From: Plectrocnemia conspersa
Taxonomy: Eukaryota > Arthropoda > Insecta > Trichoptera > Polycentropodidae
Direction of reading: 5' to 3'
Assembly (NCBI GenBank): GCA_009617715.1
Contig: VTFK01000598.1
Span: 30,959 to 94,958, forward strand
Length of the DNA stretch: 64,000 nucleotides
A program made the translations under genes and the position numbers. The notes beneath the pieces are model-generated. The model saw only the letters and a list, made by a program, of their open reading frames with translations, had not been told where the DNA came from and made no database searches. Positions 59,360 through 64,000 of the stretch are shown one piece after another. Numbering within the stretch: position 1 is the stretch's first letter; every line of letters begins with the position of its first letter.

Positions 59360-60245
59360 GCCGTATCGCAAGGGGGCAAAAATCACAAAATGGCGGTTAA
59401 GTGGCAAACGAAGCGAAAAATTGCAATGCGCCCAAAGGAGCAGGGAAACGCCCGAGGGTTAAATCGTACGTCACGTCACGGTTAACGACGAAAATTATCA
59501 TTTAATTCGCAATCTTAAATTGACGCGTCTTAAATTATATTTTTATTTATATTATATTTATTTTCGGTTATGCGATGTACACGAGTCGAGAGGAGAATTA
59601 GTTATGCGATTATTTAAATGGCGCTGCCACCGCCAAAAGACTCGAACGAAATAATTAACGAAGTGTCTCAAGTTTTCTCGCAGGGATGATGGAATACCGA
59701 GCAACGAATCCCTCCCAGGAATAACGCGGGGTTGGGGTTGATCTTTCGGATTGATTTTTGGTGGAATTAAACGCTTTCAAATGATGAATTTGACGAAATT
59801 GATTAATTTTCTTTTGAAATTTTGCGCTTGCTGCGATTAAAAGTATCCCGTGTCTTTTTTATTAATGAAGTACTGAGCATTTCTTTTAAGATTCTAAATT
59901 ATTTAATGGCGATTAACCCTCACTGGCTCAATATCAGACCATAGAATGCAGTGTCTGTGTCCTCAGGAATGCCATCCACGGGTGGGTACCCTTTTTAATC
60001 AATAGATACCGAGCATTCTCTCCGGCTCTGTACAATTCCTCTGGTATTGTCGTCTCATTGTGCAGCCAACAAGTGGATGGAAATCGTCGTATTCTGCGGT
60101 TCTCTAACTCTTTTGTGGCACAACACCAACTTCTTGGATGCCTTTTACTTCGGAATATATAGGATGTTTGAGATTACTATATCAACGATATATTTCTCTA
60201 TAGTATACCGTAAAAGACAGCTACGTTTACACTAAACGTGAAAGC
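59360..60245. other. GC-elevated noncoding island
   Basis: 59380-59480 and 59580-59770 are GC-richer (CGCCCAAAGGAGCAGGG, GGCGCTGCCACCGCC, AATAACGCGGGGTTGGGG). 59920-60160 has a 62-codon + frame without a domain. Possibly regulatory. Confidence 0.3.
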
Positions 60246-60617
60246 AGTAATAAAAGTAATGGCAATATCAGCATCGAGTCGATGCAGTTGGTTAGACAAG
60301 ATAAGACTTGATTACCTACTAGGTATATTGGCAATAAAATCTGTGAATCGATACGTGAATTTAATACAGTGAGAACAATAGCATGAATATGATTTAATAG
60401 TATTATTTTAATAAACCAGTAAAGTCTGAGGACCATAGAAACATTCAAGTATATTAATACTTCTTCTTTATTTCAAAAATTATACTTTTACAATCAATAT
60501 TTTTTTATTAGTTAAACTAAAATATTTTTTTTATTGTTTTTACACAAGCTAAAAAATATTTAGCAACTTGGATTATGGATTACGCCTAAGATTTATGTTT
60601 TATAAAACAAAATGATT

Positions 60618-60620
<3 letters not shown>
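60246..60620. other. AT-rich noncoding DNA
   Basis: The 73-codon minus frame (60227-60448) is Leu/Ile-rich without motif and unlikely to be real. The rest leads into the AT microsatellite. Confidence 0.45.

Positions 60621-60700
<80 letters not shown>
60621..60700. repeat. (AT)n microsatellite, left of LINE
   Basis: An uninterrupted AT dinucleotide tract of about 80 bp directly abuts the T run that is the LINE poly(A) tail on the other strand. Confidence 0.95.
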
Positions 60701-62208
<1,508 letters not shown>

Positions 62209-62439
62209 CTATATATTACGAAATTAATTTAGGAATGTGTTAATCAAACACAATCAAACAAAAATGTTAAGTATGCAACCATTATAAAAGACGGAGCTAG
62301 GTTAAAAGTTCAAATAATGTGCTTTTTTTTAATGAAAAAATTTAATTCTCGGTTCCCGGGAGCTCCCAATATTCTAAGAACCTTCAATCCTGACTCTCGG
62401 AATTGAAAAAATCCTCGGGAACAGCAACCACTAGACGTT

Positions 62440-62520
62440 GGGTTACAAGAACGGATAATAACCAAATATCCTCTTATAAAAGTATCTCATTAATCTTTTC
62501 TGAACTTTTTCAATAAATTA
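62440..62520 (+). repeat. Dispersed repeat, copy 2 (partner at 18485)
   Basis: ACAAGAACGGATAATAA followed by CAAATATC is shared with 18493-18521, and TATAAAAGTATCTCATTAA resembles the continuation there. Just upstream (62350-62430) lies a GC patch with GGTTCCCGGGAGC and CTCGGGAAC that may form part of the same element. Confidence 0.6.
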
Positions 62521-62765
62521 TTCTAGTTTCCTAGATGCTACGGATTTTAGCCCCTACACATTTAAAAAATGCGCTATTATAAAAAATTCTGGCTCTATCT
62601 GTTGATTATTAATTTTAATAATATATACTAATTAATTCTCCAGTGATTAATATTTTCTTGTGGGTATTGTTTGTGTTTGTCTAAAAAAAGTATTACTGAT
62701 TTACGCCGTTGTAACACATTGGGCTATCGCCTTTCAAGTTACAACGCAAGATTTAAAAAAATGTA
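62500..62765 (+). repeat. Degraded SINE, copy D
   Basis: The head retains only TAGATGCTACGG and AGCCCC remnants. It then has AAAAATGCGCTATTAT, as in copy A (21730-21745), a diverged middle, and a well-kept tail: ACTGATTTACGCCGTTGTAAC, ATTGGGC, CGCC, GTTACAACGC. All four SINE copies lie in the + orientation. The stem CGTTGTAAC/GTTACAACG is intact here even though the rest has decayed. Confidence 0.6.
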
Positions 62766-64000
62766 TACATACTATACACAATTACTACTCGATCGAAAGA
62801 TTTGACTTATATTGATACATGTATTAAAATTAATCTATTAAAAGTTCTTAATCTGTGTTTCACGTAAAATCAAAATTGAAACGTAATCAACATCTAAAAT
62901 TTATTTTATTTTTATTTAAAAATATATTTAGATCTTAAATTACAATCGTTATAAATTAAATATATTTTATAATTATTGGTTTTATCATGACGTAAAAAAA
63001 CACGTCATTTTACGATCTCTAGTTGCGTGTACCAAAAGATGTTTTGATCTCTATTTAAAGAAAAAATAATGTCGCAATATGTATTTTTATATAGTACATT
63101 CTTTTCATAGATTTTGAGGGTGTACACTACAAAATCCGTCGTTATGGTATATTTTATCCGTCCCGTGGACTGCCATCAGCGAATATGATGGGTAGGTACT
63201 ATCTGCCCTGTCGGTTAAGTGTTAATCAACTTTAATGAAAGAAAAAATATATAATTAGCGCATGGTGTCTTATTTTATACATAGAACACATTGCGATAAC
63301 GACGCAGTGTAAAACTCAATGAATGAGATTATATTTTCCCATATAATGACATTTCCCTTGAAATAGTAATTGACCGCACAGTGTAAATTTTTAGAATTTT
63401 GATTACAATTTGTTTAAATTAAAAGCCTGACTTTATTTAATATGGAGACAGTTTTTAAACAATTAAATTCATTAACAACTTTCAAAATAAAATACAAAAA
63501 AAAAATATTGCACTCAAATATAAACTGCGTGAAATGAGAATATTGTAACATCAATAAAAAATATTTAGAAAATTCTAGTTTATTTATAATTACTACTTTT
63601 ATTGTAGTTCAGAGTAATCTAAGTCCGTCTTAAATCGATTTCATTTTATGGGAGAAAAAAACTCACAAAGATAATTCACTTCTTCGTGTGCAATATTAAA
63701 AGTCTTTGCAGCTCTCATTATTCAAAAATGTTACATCTGATTGATTCTAAAATTTTATGTTCAAGAAATCTCATTTAAATCCCATGCTCTAAATCTTCTT
63801 ACTAAGTTTTGTCCTGTGACTGAATTAACCCCGCTTCATTCAGTAATGAAATATGTATTTATATGTAGTTCTAGAAAAGGAATATATGCTAGACATGATC
63901 AAATTTTTTTTTCTTTAAAAACTATTGCAAAAGCTATATCGATAACATAACAATTACTGCGTTATTCATGACTGGATTGTTTTTTGCAGTCTGTGGTCGA
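62766..64000. other. AT-rich noncoding DNA to the window end
   Basis: No gene is seen; the 69-codon frame at 63741-63950 has no motif. 63120-63240 is slightly GC-richer (ATCCGTCGTTATGG, CTGCCCTGTCGG). Confidence 0.45.

Overview
The window is about 70% AT, full of homopolymer runs and AT microsatellites, and holds no convincing intact host protein-coding gene. It looks like nuclear DNA of an insect, possibly a moth or butterfly. The grounds are base composition, an R1-clade retrotransposon piece, mariner and foldback DNA elements, a tRNA-like SINE and several other decayed repeats. The species call is inference. The long open frames are either shadows in noncoding DNA or parts of transposons.

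The most informative host signal is a pair of near-ideal recursive-splicing (ratchet) sites on the + strand, at 5582-5616 and 29151-29185. At each one a CTAAC/CTAAT branch site lies about 24 nt before a complete 3' splice site, which is directly fused to a complete 5' splice site (CAG/GTAAG). Two such sites in the same orientation, about 23.6 kb apart and with no exon recognised between or around them, suggest that much or all of the window lies inside one very long intron of a + strand gene. The gene itself is not visible here.

Layout: 1-11 kb is AT-rich noncoding DNA with short GC-richer islands (1.7-2.06, 3.77-4.11, 5.8-6.0, 6.7-7.07, 10.0-10.3 kb) and the first ratchet site. 11.1-12.85 kb is a decayed LINE with endonuclease and reverse-transcriptase motifs. 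13-16.2 kb has three GC islands, and a foldback MITE sits at 15.2 kb. 16.2-29 kb is AT-rich DNA with repeat pairs, a SINE (21.64 kb), a hAT-like end with an internal duplication (22.9-23.5 kb), a strong hairpin (24.8 kb), a second LINE relic (28.7 kb) and the second ratchet site. 30-44 kb alternates AT-rich DNA with GC islands, including a GC-rich hairpin at 35.5 kb and a candidate Inr/DPE promoter at 41.4 kb. 45.9-47 kb and 50.26-52.1 kb are old repeat arrays, the latter split by SINE copies. 55.4-56.3 kb is a dead mariner with a 157-bp foldback MITE inside it. 58.08-58.31 kb is a TA-flanked MITE. 60.6-62.2 kb is a 5'-truncated, frameshifted R1-clade LINE sitting exactly inside a long (AT)n tract, followed by another degraded SINE.

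No gene set works together here. The GC islands may be regulatory DNA of the inferred host gene, but that needs cross-species alignment. All coordinates of repeats are by eye and approximate unless a terminal motif is cited.
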